Positions 41,611-54,025 of a stretch of 61,258 bases of DNA are shown here, in pieces. The translations under genes and the position numbers were made by a program. The DNA is from Gnetum montanum. Taxonomy: Eukaryota > Streptophyta > Gnetopsida > Gnetales > Gnetaceae. The DNA is taken from contig MNCI01003851.1 in assembly GCA_015680685.1 (NCBI GenBank), forward strand, positions 675,569 to 736,826. Reading direction: 5' to 3'. The notes beneath the pieces are model-generated. The model was not told where the DNA came from and ran no database searches. It saw only the letters and a program-made list of their open reading frames with translations. Positions within the stretch are counted from its first letter, which is position 1; every line of letters begins with the position of its first letter.

Positions 41611-43510
41611 GGCTTCAAACAAGAATATCATATCACCTGCTAAGAAACTAAGGACAAGTAGTAATAGAATTGAAGAAGAAAACGACTAGAGTATGTTGAC
41701 GTAGACAAGGATATCATATGCTTATAGTGATCCTTACTATTCCAACTTCACATTCATCTTTTACCAAGATAGACAACTTAAGTGGAGAGATCTACAAGAT
41801 AACATTGTGCTACCTCCAAAACCTTTAGCACTCATAATGCTCCAAACTACTCTCAAGGGAATGAAACTAAGTAAAGAAATTGGAGGGTATCATGAAACAA
41901 AATACATGACTTGTCCATATGATCCTACTAATGAGTAGCTAAAGAAGGATCATGCCATGGAGGCAAGGCATGAATAAGACAAATGTAACATAGTCCATTC
42001 TACTATTTTCTAGGAGGAGCTTGATGGAGATGCATTGATTGCTAAATATCTCCAACATAATCATGTGCTCTAATCATAAACATCTATCATTCAGCTAGAT
42101 GAACTTGTTAAAAATAAATCATGCTCCAAAGTAATAGATAATCTCAAGAATGAGGCAAAAGACTTGAGACACAAGTAGAGATCAAGGCCTAGAATTGAAG
42201 GGTGGATATAACACTAATCCATAACATCACCTTCAAGTTTTCCATGATGCCCGTGCCCTACAAAAACATTGAAAGTGGTTGAAAAATGTTGAAGTTATTT
42301 TCTAGAATACTTGTGAAGGAGGTGGAAAGTTGGTATAGGTCACTATAACTTAAATCAATTAGATGTTGGAGTACCATTCTTGAACTCTTGAATGATAAAT
42401 ATCAAACCTATTCATGAGTGTCCAACTTAAGAAAACAAATCTAGGGATGGAAGCAAGGAACTCATGAGACCCTTGATGTAGCAATGGGTAGATACTATTC
42501 ACTCTTTCACAAATGCCTAGGTCATGAATTTTCACCAAGGAAATAGCTCAAGCACATTGTAGATGGGCTATGGAGCAACACTAGAGAGACTCTTGGGGTT
42601 TACACCAAAGGCAAGTTATCAAAAATGATCGTTCATCACATCCAAAGACTAATTGATTAAGTAGCAAAGGAAGAAGGTGAGCTAAGAAAAAGGGAATAAA
42701 CTAAAGAGTATAACAAATATCCATAAATCCAAATGAATATATGCATAAGTCTACAATACACAAGAGGAGAAAACCTTAGATTAAGCTATCTAGAAATAGA
42801 CTGTATCAAATCCCAAAATTTCTAAGTAACATTGCAATCAAAGTAGAGAAAATATGGGATTTTTCTCTTGAGAACTTTGCTACTACATTAAATATTGTAA
42901 AGGAAAGAACCAAGAAATCCTTTGAGAAAGGAAAATATAGAAGGAAGAAGAAAGAGTCTGGACAAAAAGGAAAAGTTTCTTTAGTGGTTGAGTGCTTAGA
43001 CACCATCTTCATAGATGAGGAATGTTACACTATATGTCAATACAAACATCCCAAGGGATGTTGTCTGATCATGGCACATCCAAAAGCAATAGGGGCATAC
43101 ACACTTAATCCAAAATTTGTTAAAAGAAAAATGCCCAAAAAGTTATCTTATCCTCAAGGTAACTATTGATAGAACCTCCAACTAATGTATTATCCTAGTG
43201 GAGCTTTGCCACAACCACAAGAGCACTATTATTAGTAGTGGAAATACCCTCAATCATGGGATATTCCATCACCTCACAAACAATATCCATAAAGATATCC
43301 AAATCCATATGGATATTTCATCCAACATCTAGTATCACTTGGTAATGTAGTTGTTTAGACCCCATAGTACTATCCAGTAGGATACGATAGATTGATGTTT
43401 CCAAGGACTAATCCAAACTCATATGTGCATCCATCAACAACTAGTCATTATAATTAGCATCTAAATCCTCTACCACCAATTCCATGTCTTGTTATGCAAT
43501 GGGAATTGCT
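41611..43510 (+). pseudogene. Gag (element G)
   Basis: ATG at 41611 (MASNKNIISPAKKLRTSSNR), then SDPYYSNFTFIFYQDRQLKW. The central Gag block near 42200-42600 matches E (RYYSLFHKCLGHEFSP). The knuckle CYTICQYKHPKGCCLIMAHP lies at 43021-43080, in the open stretch 42984-43169, followed by LNPKFVKRKMPKKLSYPQG. Several frameshifts and stops. The MASNKN start differs from MSLSQ of D and H, so E/G and D/H are separate subfamilies. Confidence 0.75.
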
Positions 43511-43719
43511 ACCAAGGTAATTAATATGCATGAAGAGATGGTTACCTATGAGTCTTAACCTAGGAAATGACCATTCTTTAGAATAGGTCTAGAAAAGACT
43601 TAGTATATGGGGAACACATTTAATTCCATTCCATCTACATCAAGCCCTTATCAATGCAATAGGCTTCCAATTTCATCATGTTTAAACATTACAACTATCA
43701 TGCTCACTCAGACAATAAC

Positions 43720-44290
43720 TCATTGGACTAAGGTAGGGGCTCTCCACAGAAGAGAATTAATCTAGGAAGTCCCTTAGTTTATCTCCAAATAGTATAATAA
43801 AAACCATGCAAAGCTCTACTATATTCTACATTTGGAGTAAACCTAATATCTCACGACATGTATTAGGCGTAAAAACTACCACCACTAAAGAAAAGTAACA
43901 TTCTCTTAGAGCTTGTGGATTAGTCAATCATAGTTACACTTGGAAAAGTGGATGATGTGATTACTACTATTAGTTTCTAGTCTTATCCTATTTATTTTCT
44001 ACTCATTCACATGGGGAAAAATAAGGGAGAATTTCCAATTATCATGGAAATATCTTGGCTTAGCACCACAGATGCTAAGCTTGAAATTTGTGATTTGTCA
44101 TTGGAAATTTTCAAGGAGGATGAAGCTGGAATCATACAAAGACAAAGACTTCCATGTATTACATACAACAATAATGGATGCAATTGTGAGCAAAGAATCT
44201 ATTTTATCAAATGAGAGGAGATCAAGGCATGTAATATATGTTTTGAAACAAGATGTATGCAAATTTTTCTATATGCAACAACCACCAAAT
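43720..44290 (+). pseudogene. Protease region (element G), strongly decayed
   Basis: Aligned to E through PLKKSNILLELVD, HMGKNKGEFPIIMEISWLST (44005-44065) and ITYNNNGCN (44160). The active-site stretch near 43810-43850 is frameshifted and I cannot find an intact D-S/T-G. Confidence 0.6.
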
Positions 44291-44689
44291 AAAAGAGCAC
44301 ACCGTGGCTAATTATAAATGAAGAAAATCAATAAAAGAAGTACATGGAACCAAATGAAAAAATCATCAATACCTATGTTGTAGAAATAGATAAATTAGAA
44401 CAATTAAGGAAAGGACACTTCTACCCTTAAAATAATTAGGAATGAGAAATAGACTTGGAACACCTAGAGATTCTAGACACAATGGAACCAGAACCACTAG
44501 AATTGAAAGCCCTATCAGCAACATTAGAATATGCATTTTTGAATACAAATAAGTACTGATTATTAATGCCAACCTAGAAAAATAATAGAAAAGGAAACTA
44601 CTAAAAGTAATTAATAGATGACCTAAAACATTCACATGGTCTTATGATGAGATCATAGGAATTGATCCTATAGTCAAACCAAAATAGCA

Positions 44690-45170
44690 ACCTTAATGAA
44701 GGCTTACTCCTAAACTCAAGGAGGTAGTCAAGAAAAAATTGGAGAAATTTCTAAAGGTATTATTCATTTATCTTATTGTGGATAGTGAATGGGTTAGTCC
44801 TTTAGTGAAAGTTCCAAAGAAGGGGGCTAAATGGTGCATCTACATCAACTTTCGGATGTTGAACTCAGCCATGTTTATGGATCACTTCGCATTTTCATTT
44901 GTTGATCAAGTCTTCAGAACATGATATTATAGTTTTCTAGAAGGGTATAGTGGATACAATTAGATTAGTATTGCACTTAAAGACCAAGAGAAAACCACAT
45001 TTACCAATCCATGGGGAACGTTTACTTACAAATAGATGACCTTTATTCTTTCAGTGCACTGGCATATTTCTGAAGACTAGTATTAACTATCTTCCAGAAG
45101 TAGATAGAAAATGGTTTTGAAGTTTTTATATATGATTTTTCCATGTATGGACTAGATTTCAAACAAGCAC
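44690..45170 (+). pseudogene. Reverse transcriptase domain (element G)
   Basis: The open stretch 44739-44924 reads DSEWVSPLVKVPKKGAKWCI, then NFRMLNSAMFMDHFAFSFVD, then YYSFLEGYSGYN-stop-ISIALKDQEKTTFTNPWGTF. This is the classic Athila RT series (VSPV..VPKKGG.., DHFPLPFIDQ, YYCFLDGYSGYNQIAIAPED). The Gln before ISIA is TAG. It breaks up after MTF near 45040; the Y-x-D-D block is not clear. Confidence 0.8.
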
Positions 45171-45269
45171 TAGATTAGTTGAAGCAAGTACTTAAGAGCT
45201 ATTTTGCAACTAATCTGAAGCTCAATTGGCATAGTGCTAGAACATAAAATCTTCTAGAAGGGTATAGAG

Positions 45270-45910
45270 GTAGATCCAAAGAAGATTAGAGTCATCAAAA
45301 ACATTAATTAATGGCCACAGATAGTAAAATATGTAAGATCCTTTTTAGGCTATATGGAACACTATAGGAGATTCATCAAAAACTTTTCAAAGATTACCAA
45401 ACTGCTTGTAGAACTCATGAAGAAGGATGCACCCTTTGAGTGGACTAAGTCATGTGAAAAGGAATTTGAAGCTTTGAAGTAGAAATTAGTTGAGAAACCA
45501 ATAATCCAAGTTCAAAATTGATCAAGTCCTTTTCATATCATGATTGATGCTTCTAACTATGTGCTGGTGCAGTACTAACACAACTTGATGACTAGAAAAG
45601 ATCATACTACATACACTATGCTAGTAGGATCATCACTAGAGCATAACTAAATTACTCCACAATTGAAAAAGAGTTGATGATCATGGCATATGTGCTTGAA
45701 ATGTTCAAACATTATGTGCTTAATTACCAAATGTATGTTCACACTAATCCTAGTGCCGTCTGATTTCTTATGAACAAACCAGTGGTTAGTCCCAAAGTGA
45801 TAAGATTGCTTGTGATTCTTCAAGAGTTTGACATCACGATGATTGATAAGAAAGGAATAGAAAATGTAGCAATTGATCATTTATTAAGGTATAGGATTCA
45901 AACAATCAAT
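45270..45910 (+). pseudogene. RT connection and RNase H domain (element G)
   Basis: FLGYMEHYRRFIKNFSKITK (45337), LVELMKKDAPFEW, KPIIQVQN, then PFHIMIDASNYVL with the RNase H Asp kept (45530-45570); a one-base loss follows. Later pieces near 45660-45900 match the E RNase H and the start of the linker to IN. It stops at the H insertion shortly after. Confidence 0.75.
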
Positions 45911-46054
45911 TGGAACCTTTATTAGAACAATTTCTTGAGAAGGATTCGTTTATCAAAATAGTAAAGGCTATAGATTCAACAAGGAGGCCATGGATTGTAG
46001 AGTACCTAACTTACCTAATCACACAAGAGCTTTATATTGAATGAATTAGAAAAT

Positions 46055-46921
46055 TGATGAGTGACAACGTAGCCCTACCCTCAACCATATAAATATGAGT
46101 GTTTCACACATGATTCGATCGAACTCCGCAGATGGGCTAGTTGTGGTATCTAGATAGTTACTCATTGATTGTAGTTCGTTGTCTTTCCACCTAGACTAGT
46201 ATTTTCTTTGTCACATATGGTTTAGTCTAGAGTGAGGTGTATGATGTGTTCCTAAACTAATGCTACTCTTGGAGGAAATGGAAAATAATCTTAGTTAAGC
46301 TAAGAGGGAAAAGGGAGAGAGAGCGATTTACTAAGAAGAGATAGGGAGAGAGAATCTAAGCTAGCCTAAGTGTGATGAGCATCCGTTCCTTAATCATCCA
46401 TAAAGATCTTAGGCCTTGTGCACGACTACCACTAGGATTACCAAGTGCATGGCCCAAGTACACTATTGGGATACCAAGCAGTCACACGTAGATGCTTGTG
46501 ATTAAGTCGTACTCATTCCACATTTAATAACAATAAAAATTAAGTAATTCAACTAAGTGAATGCTACAATGATGAAGTAATCTCGATCTTTTATTTCCAG
46601 TCATGTGCATGTCCAAGTATGTCACACTCGAATAAAGGATGTCATACAATTACAATCATCACACTGTGGGCATGCACTGGGAGAAAGGATTGAGAAGAAC
46701 TAAAAATGAACTAACTTCTAAAACTAACTAAAAAACTAACTATTTCCAAACTTACTCCTCTCGTGCACCTACATGTGTATTATAGGTCCACATAGAAGTC
46801 ACGATATCATGTATTCGATATTGTTATTTGGGCTGTGATATCATGTACTTGATATCATGGATCTAATTTTGGACCTCTCCCAAGGGTTCGATATCATATC
46901 CTGATGAATCACAATTCATCA
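46055..46921 (-). repeat. 3' LTR of element H (867 bp)
   Basis: In element orientation it begins TGATGAATTGTGATTCATCA (arms TGATGAAT and ATTCATCA) and ends CACTCATCA. GATATC words at 46805-46905 (U3) and CCTATAATACA as a TATA-like motif at 46777-46787. Confidence 0.9.
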
Positions 46922-47113
46922 TACTTACATGACTGAATGAAAACTCATCCTTGAGTCAAAATGAGAATAAGCCCCATTGATTACACAGTGGATAGGTATG
47001 GGATTATCGAATGATAGGGAATTTATTCATGCCACAGTGGAGAACTCAATAGAACAAAATTGGGACACAACACAAAAATTGCAAAATCACAAAATTACAA
47101 AATTTTTTGGAAC

Positions 47114-49916
47114 TCATGTGGTTCTAGGTGGCGGTGGCTCCTCCATGGGTTGCTTCCCCTTGTCTTGTGCTCTTGGTTTTGGAATTTGATGACACTGAAG
47201 TAGTGCATGGAGATTTTCCTCTTCTATTCAGGGATCCTGTGCCATCCATGTTGATGCTCCAATGTTTGATGGAGCTAGCACCACCCAAGAACACAGTAGT
47301 TGCGGAAAAATTTTATTTGTTTTGACATACAAGGCTACAAACAATAGTCATTCCTCCTCGTAGGCTCTGGCTTTATCCTTGTACTCTTGAAAATTTGTAA
47401 GCCATCGAGACAAGTCTACTATGACATCTTTTTATCCTTGATAGATTGATTTAAAAACCACTAATTTAGAATTTGTAGCTTCCTGCTTCTACAACATTTT
47501 CTTGTGCTTCACAAATTTTGCTTCATATTTGGTGTAGGTGGTAGCTAGTTTCTTCTTGATCTCTATTCTCAAGCATCCTACTGTCACCATGACCAGAATG
47601 GCATATCCTAGGTTTTCCAATTCCATGTACTCTGTAAGATCTTAAATATGTAGGTCCCAACTTTTAAGTTCCACCTGGTGGAAAAATGCATATGTGTCCA
47701 ATATGGCCCACCAATTAGTTTCTTGAGCACTAAAAGTGTTGATGTGGGCCTTGGCCATTTGGATCTCCTTCTCGATGAATTGCTTGTACATTCCCACCTA
47801 TTCTCAAAAATGCTCCTTTAACTTTTCATGCTGCTTAGCCTCATTTTGCCACATGCTTATTTTGATGGCTGTCTTCTGACAGATTGCATGTACCTCCTCC
47901 ATTGAGAGGGTTTAATTTTCTCTAGCCAAATGGTTCATATCTTGATTGACCCTAAATAATTATTCTCATAGCTATTGAAAGTTTTCTTTGAGAACATTCT
48001 TTTGTTTCTCCACAACGGTCAATCAAAGATTGTCAATAGCAAGCTATTTATTCTCCTCTTGTAAGGCTCTAATTACCTTAGTGTGCATGTAGGTTTGTGC
48101 TCGTGCCTTGGAGGCATCCTAGTTGGCCTTCTCTCTCTCCTCTTCCACTCTCTTATTGTCCACCAACAATTTTTTGAGTTGCTTGCTCCTGAAGGTGTCT
48201 AGATAATCTGTGGAAATGAATTGAGAGGTGTTCCACTATGTAGCTTGCAAGGTTACAAGCCTCTCTTGGAGTTTTTCTAACTCTGCTTCTATGTGCTTGG
48301 CCTTGATCCTTGCCATGACCAACTTTCCCTTGGTAGAGATGAGGTCTGATTGTGCTGCCGTGACATCTTATGGGATGTTGAACAAGGATGTCATCACTTG
48401 TCCTGTTTGCAGCAACTGATCAAGCACATCCTCATGCCCCGCAGGAGTCATTGAGGGACCAACCAATGTTTGAGCATCACATGCTCCTGTGAAGTTTGCC
48501 GGTGGCACAATAGAAATGTTAAAGGATTATTTGATGTGGTCTAAAACCACATCTGTGATTCCTATTGCATCCTAGTGCTACATGACCACCACTGTGGCCC
48601 CTTCACTAGTCTCAAGTTGCACCTAAAAGGATGTAGCATTCCCTGAAATATGTTGTGACTAATTAGTCTCCCCTCCTCTTATCTGAATGGACACCTCACC
48701 CCATGTGCAATCTATAGAGATAGTGGGACATACGGTATCATCGATGACGTAGAAGAGATTAACATCATCAAGACTCCTCCAACTAACTATCTCAGCGATG
48801 GCCCTGAGATGGCTCATCAATGGTCGATAATCCTATCGCATTGGCAGTTGGTCTTGCTAGCTTATGTTGGGCCCTACTTCTTGTTATTGACTGGGCCTTA
48901 AGCTTGGGAGTTGGCTAGGCCCTGCAGTTTGAGTTGTAGTGGGCTCCACCATTTGTTCTTACTCTTGCTCTAGCTTTGGCTCCAGTGTCTCACCAGCACT
49001 TTTCCTTGGAGGTGATGGCTTCAGCAGTTTAGCGAATGAAGCATTTTGGGCTCTTCTGGGAATGTCATTGGTGTACCCTAGAATTCTAGCATGCTTGCAC
49101 AACTTCCTTATGAGACAAGGGAAGGGCAACGTGAACTTCCTTGTCTTGTGATCTTCAAATGGCCTTAAGATCTCCATGATATATAGATAGGGTACGTTAG
49201 CATTAACCTTTCCCATCAATATCGTGCTTCCTCTTACTACATATGTTGAAATCCTATTTAATCCTTTTATAGGGAAGATGTGATAAGTACCAATTTTAAA
49301 TTATATTCTCTCTTCCAACATCAATTATCCATATATCTAATCTTCCTTACCATACGCCCTGTTCCAACCAAACTTCTTGTGCATCTACGTCGAAGCGAGT
49401 GGATAGGTGAGCAATGTTTGGCCGTATATTCAAAAGGTCTAACACTTCTAAAATGGCCTTGGTGGAAAAATCAATAGACACACCACCAATGTCAACCATG
49501 GTGTCTTCTTCATTATTGTGCCAAAATTGGTACATTTCTCCTAAGTACCATGCACCACTTTTGGAGAGGATAGGCCATAATGGGAATCCTTTGAGTTGGT
49601 CCTTCACAGCCTTAGGAGTGAATTCCATGAAGGGTCCAAAGTTCAATTCCATCATCACTGCAGCTGATGTGGACCTTTAATGGATGGCCTAAACACACTT
49701 CGGGGACAACGTGAGGTGTTTTCCCTATTTAGGCCCTATAGCAGCTCCACCTTCTACTTGTCCTGATTGTATAGTAGTAGAAGTCTCTTGATGGATATTC
49801 AAGGATTGTACCTCCTACTCTATATGTTATTCGATAGATGCCTATCCTCTAGCTCTCTTAGCTTGCTTAGTTGCACCTTGAAAGGAACCTTCTTATTGTT
49901 CATGCTTTGGGATCAT
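47114..49916 (-). pseudogene. ORF3: about 934-codon accessory protein with coiled coils (element H)
   Basis: ATG at 49916 (MIPKHEQ) directly after GATTGCAG. At 49658: MMMELNFGPFMEFTPKAVKD, then YQFWHNNEEDTMVDIGGVSI; at about 49150: KFTLPFPCLIRKLCKHARIL; Pro/Ser/Glu-rich hinge near 48960. From about 48330 a long coiled-coil region (GKLVMARIKAKHIEAELEKL, then QERLVTLQ, and later blocks to about 47350), then KGKQPMEEPPPPRTT and the stop at 47114. E ends LMEEAPPLGTT at the same place. One net frameshift lies between 49347 and 49219; several stops. Confidence 0.8.
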
Positions 49917-50161
49917 CTGCAATCACACAGGGCCAATCATTAGTAAGGTTGCTTACCAAAGTTAAGTTATACCTTACTCCTTGCCTTAATGAATTTTTTT
50001 TATTACATGTGATTTAAAGTTAGATATTTTATGGAAATGTCCCCAAAATATTTTAATATTTGTCCAACTTTGCTTAGGTGGTTTTAAAATTTAATTTCCC
50101 AGTATAGATAAGGAGATGAAATTGTTTTCAATACATGTTTATTATTCTTATAACTAATTAC
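49917..50161 (-). other. Intron-like segment before ORF3 (element H), 245 nt
   Basis: Donor CAAGG-GTAATTAG at 50161 and acceptor GTGATTGCAG ending at 49917, directly before ATG. The acceptor is the best preserved of the four copies. Confidence 0.6.
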
Positions 50162-51845
50162 CCTTGATAGTGTCCTTTGGGTGATGATAAATTTCAAAAA
50201 ATTTGTATGTAATTCAACATGTACCCCTCCCCCACAACTAAGTTGAACACTTCAAGTTCAAGTAGGTTCAAATAGAATGAAAATTGGAGCGCTAGCGAGC
50301 AAGTTATGGCTGGTAGATCGAGAGGTGTGCAAGTCGCAAGTCATAGAAGAAAATTTGAAAACCTTCCCTATGTGAATAGTTGCAAATGATGTTGACATTT
50401 GTAGGGGGTCCATATATATAGTTTTTTGGGGATGTGATATCGCGTACTGACTAGCAGGGACTCGATATCGCGGCTGACCTGATATCGGGAACTCAATATC
50501 TCGACCTGTTGAAACTAGGGTACTTGGTAAAATTTATAAATTTATAAATGTTTTGAAACTCCAAGGTATAAACTTTGAAATTTAGGATAATATAAACTAG
50601 TCCTAAAGGCACAAAAAGTATAATGGTGTAAAATCTGACAATGAAAGTCATGAAGAGTATGAGGAAAAAGGACATGTGTTGACTCATAGGAATGTTGAAC
50701 CGGCAAGATGATAAGGGAAAGAATAAAGTTGGTAACACTTGGAGGGTATAAGATGATGTGCAAGAGATGTGTTATGAGTGCAAATTAGAAGGGTTATGCA
50801 AGTGGGTCCTTCCCAAAGTAGGTTCCAACCTATAATGCCCTTGAGTGACCACACCTTAAAATGTATGTAGGCACTAGAAGGGTTAAATGTAATCTACATC
50901 AATTTCACAAAACGCACACATGTAGATATCACTGTGATGAGATATGAATCCCATGCTACCCAAGTCATGATTCACAATTACACAAATAGCTAGGTGAGGG
51001 GAATCATTGAAGGGATTGCAGAGATTGGGACATGAGGTAACTGACTCAAGGCACAATGAATCCTACGTGTAAGACATGATTAGTGTGTCATTAACCCATC
51101 ACTCCAAAATCAGGACCAAGTCCATTCCTTTAATCAGTGACATTGCATTACTTCATCCAAATATGGACAACCATAATAGCACCATGACAGCAAGGTGCAC
51201 AATAACAGCACCATGACAGCAAGGGAGGAGTGATTTTGCTTTGTGGAAGTTATTTTTTTTTGTAGTATTGCTTAATCTAGAGAAGCTACCTACCTTTAGG
51301 CATGGGTGCATGTATTTCCAGTGGAACCCCCTAGAATAGCATTATTTTTTTCTAGTTGAGTTCCTTTTGATTACACTTACTCCCATTTTTCATTAGATCT
51401 ACAAGGATCTTAGTACAACCAAGCTGCATGATAACTCCTACAAACGTCACCAAAGAGAATCCGCAAGTCCCCTTGATGTCACACCCTAGTCATTCCCTCT
51501 TGGTCTATCCTTCTTCACTCTAGGTACAATATCACAAAATTACTTTAAGTTGTAATGATTAAGAATATCGTTACACCCAAGGTAGAACCCCTTATTAATA
51601 GAATAGGTGGGTGGATGTTATGGGCTTGCTATTCACATAATGAGTCACCTAAGACTTGATAGCATAAAACAACACCTCAACCAATGGTTCACATGAGTGT
51701 TTTATTCCTAGATGAGATTACTCATAAAAAGGTAAAAAGATAAAAAGACAAAAAGGTGAAAAGATCAAACAATAAGCTGAAAAGTGAAAAATTGAAAAAA
51801 AAAATTCAAAATTAAAGAAAATGAAAAACATTTATTAATTCTACT
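50162..51845 (-). other. Conserved noncoding block between gag and ORF3 (element H)
   Basis: T-rich tract (51840-51720) directly after the gag stop, then the landmarks of E and G in the same order: ATGCTATCAAGTC (51670), CTATTAATAAGGGGTTCTAC (51600), GTGACATCAAGGGGACTT (51475), CTTGTAGATCTAATG (51400), TACATGCACCCATGCC (51310). The minus-strand leader TTCACATAGGGAAGG...CAACTTAGTTGTGGGGG (50380-50220) matches G 57740-57890. Confidence 0.75.
50410..50500 (-). promoter_or_regulatory. Probable ORF3 promoter: GATATC words and TATA box (element H)
   Basis: GATATC at 50436, 50464 and 50481 (with AATATC at 50495), then CTATATATATGG at 50421-50410 on the minus strand. This repeats the order of the LTR U3 of the same element (GATATC words, then TATA). 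The donor is about 255 nt downstream and the ORF3 ATG about 500 nt downstream. Confidence 0.6.
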
Positions 51846-51847
51846 TG

Positions 51848-53881
51848 TTAGAATGGAGGATACCCCCCATAACTAAATAGTTGAGCATAGCTAGGATTAA
51901 TAAATGAAAGGTTGGGATCCTTGCATGTTGGAAATATTGAGATTTGATCATATCCAAACCACTGGGTGTCTTTTAATGTGGTGGTTGGAACATACCCCAA
52001 GTGGGGTTCACACACTTGATTATAGTATGCATAGTGGGGCAATTTATAAGATGTAGTCAATGGATGAGTGGTTGATCCACTATGGCACTAGTGACCGTAA
52101 GATGGTATGCAAGGATCGGTATGTCTCCCTACATGGCGATATTCATTGGGTCATATGGTTGTTGGAGTATTGGTTGGTGGCCCTGATGGGCTAACATGAG
52201 GCATTGGGTTCAAAGAGGAAGATGCACCATAGTGTTGGACTTGTGCTAACTTGAAGGATTTAGTGGGCTCAGAATTTTGTTATCTCTTCTTACAATCATG
52301 CCAAAAGAAGGAGCATCTTTGATGTTAAGGAGAGTTCCCACTATTGTTGTTAGCAGAAGCACAAGTAACATTCATGGGTTGATGCTATGGTGAAAATCCT
52401 TTTGGAAAATTTGGTGGCGATGTAGAAGGAGGTGAAGGATGAGAATGTTGAAATTAAGGAGAAGTGTAATGTACATGAGGTGGTGGTCCTATTGGAGACG
52501 ATATGGGTTGATAGTATTGAGGAGAATAATAATAATGTGGTGAGATAGAAGATGTTGACCGAATTGGGGAAATAGGATGTTGAACTTGATCAGCACTTTG
52601 GTTCAGATGGTATGAAGGGTGTAACCAATTTGGGGGTGGCCTCCCCCATGATTGGGATTGTTGCCACTATGATTGAACATAGTATCTCTATACAAACTCT
52701 AGATGTAACATTCTTCCCCAGTGCTCCTATAAATGTGACAAGATTGGATATTGGCCTTTGCGGTGATCGTACAAGCAAATGATGCATTGATATGTATGAT
52801 TGGTAGTTGAGCTCTTATTTTTTTCAACCCTTTTTTCTAATTGTCTAAGTGTATTTTGTCCCGCTTCTTGGTTCATCATGAATCTACCTCCAATAATGTT
52901 GGCATATTCTCTGCATTTTTTATGCATCCATTCCATCATTTTATTGATCCTTGCCTCAATTTCATCCAATGATTGTAGTGTTGGCAAATATGATTCGACT
53001 CCTTAAGGTGAGTTGATTTCTTCTCTTTATTATCATGAGCCCTTGTTGATTTAAGGTTTTGGACCTATTGAGATTTTTCAATGTTCTCCCATTTAGCCAT
53101 TTCTCCTTCTTCTTTTTCTACACGCTTGATAAGCTCTTGAAATTTCTAGGTCCATAGCTCATATAGTTGACCAAGAATACATCCCAAAGGTTTCCCTTGT
53201 TTCATTACAAAGCCCATCTATGATATGGTACATTAGCCTCTCCTCGGAGAACCCATGGCCTGGGTAGTTGTTTAATAATGCATAATATCTTTCTAAGGCC
53301 ATCTCCAAGGGTTCATGTTGCTCTTGTTTTCATTATTGGATTTATCTCCTCAAGGCCAAAAATTTGGCATAAGTTAGATATCGTTCAGTAAAGAGTTCCA
53401 CCATTGCTAGCCAACGTTGAATTGATTTTTGTTTTAACGACCTATACCATACTTTTTCTTGGCCAATGAGTGTGCTAGGAAAGAGCTTACATTTTTTCCA
53501 TCCATTATCAATGTTATTCCATACACAGGAATCATGGAAGGCTTGTAGATGATGTTGTAGATCTAAGTCATAGCCTTTGTAAGACTTAGGAAAGTTATTC
53601 AAATTGAACCTAGGTAGACGGCTCTCCTTGCGATGCTTGCAGGATATTCGAACAACCTCTTGTATTTGCGTTAGGATTGTAGTGGCTAGTAGGGGTTCAT
53701 CATCACTCAATAGGTTATGCATTCATGAGTTGGGATGATGTTGTCTTTGTTTATGTTCATAGGAAACCCCTACATTAGATTGGGTACTCCAAACTTCATC
53801 TTCATCATTATATAATTTGTTGGTTCTCCAATGAATTTCCTTACTAGTTGTTACATTGTCATAGTCTTGTGAGAGAGACAT
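51848..53881 (-). pseudogene. Gag (element H)
   Basis: ATG at 53881 (MSLSQDYDNVTTSKEIHWRT). All recognisable blocks are in one frame to the stop at 51848 (678 codons): NFPKSYKGYDLDLQHHLQAF (near 53590), WYRSLKQKSIQRWLAMVELF, then the knuckle CIICLYDHRKGQYPILSHL (near 52770), a long Pro/Ser/His/Tyr-rich tail, and PSYAQLFSYGGYPPF at the end. Stops are scattered (TGA at about 53725, before MHNLL). The noncoding T-rich tract begins right after, so pol is absent, not merely decayed. Confidence 0.8.
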
Positions 53882-54005
53882 GGTTGTAAATTTGTGTGTG
53901 ATTTAATTGCAATTATTATTATTATTATTATTTTCTAAAAGATATATTGTTAATTCTTTGTTATAGTGATCTTGTATGATGTAACTAATCTAAATAACTA
54001 GCATT

Positions 54006-54025
54006 ATCCTTGACAATGGTGCTAA
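54006..54025 (-). other. Primer-binding site of element H
   Basis: Minus strand TTAGCACCATTGTCAAGGAT next to the 5' LTR. Same type as D. Confidence 0.75.
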
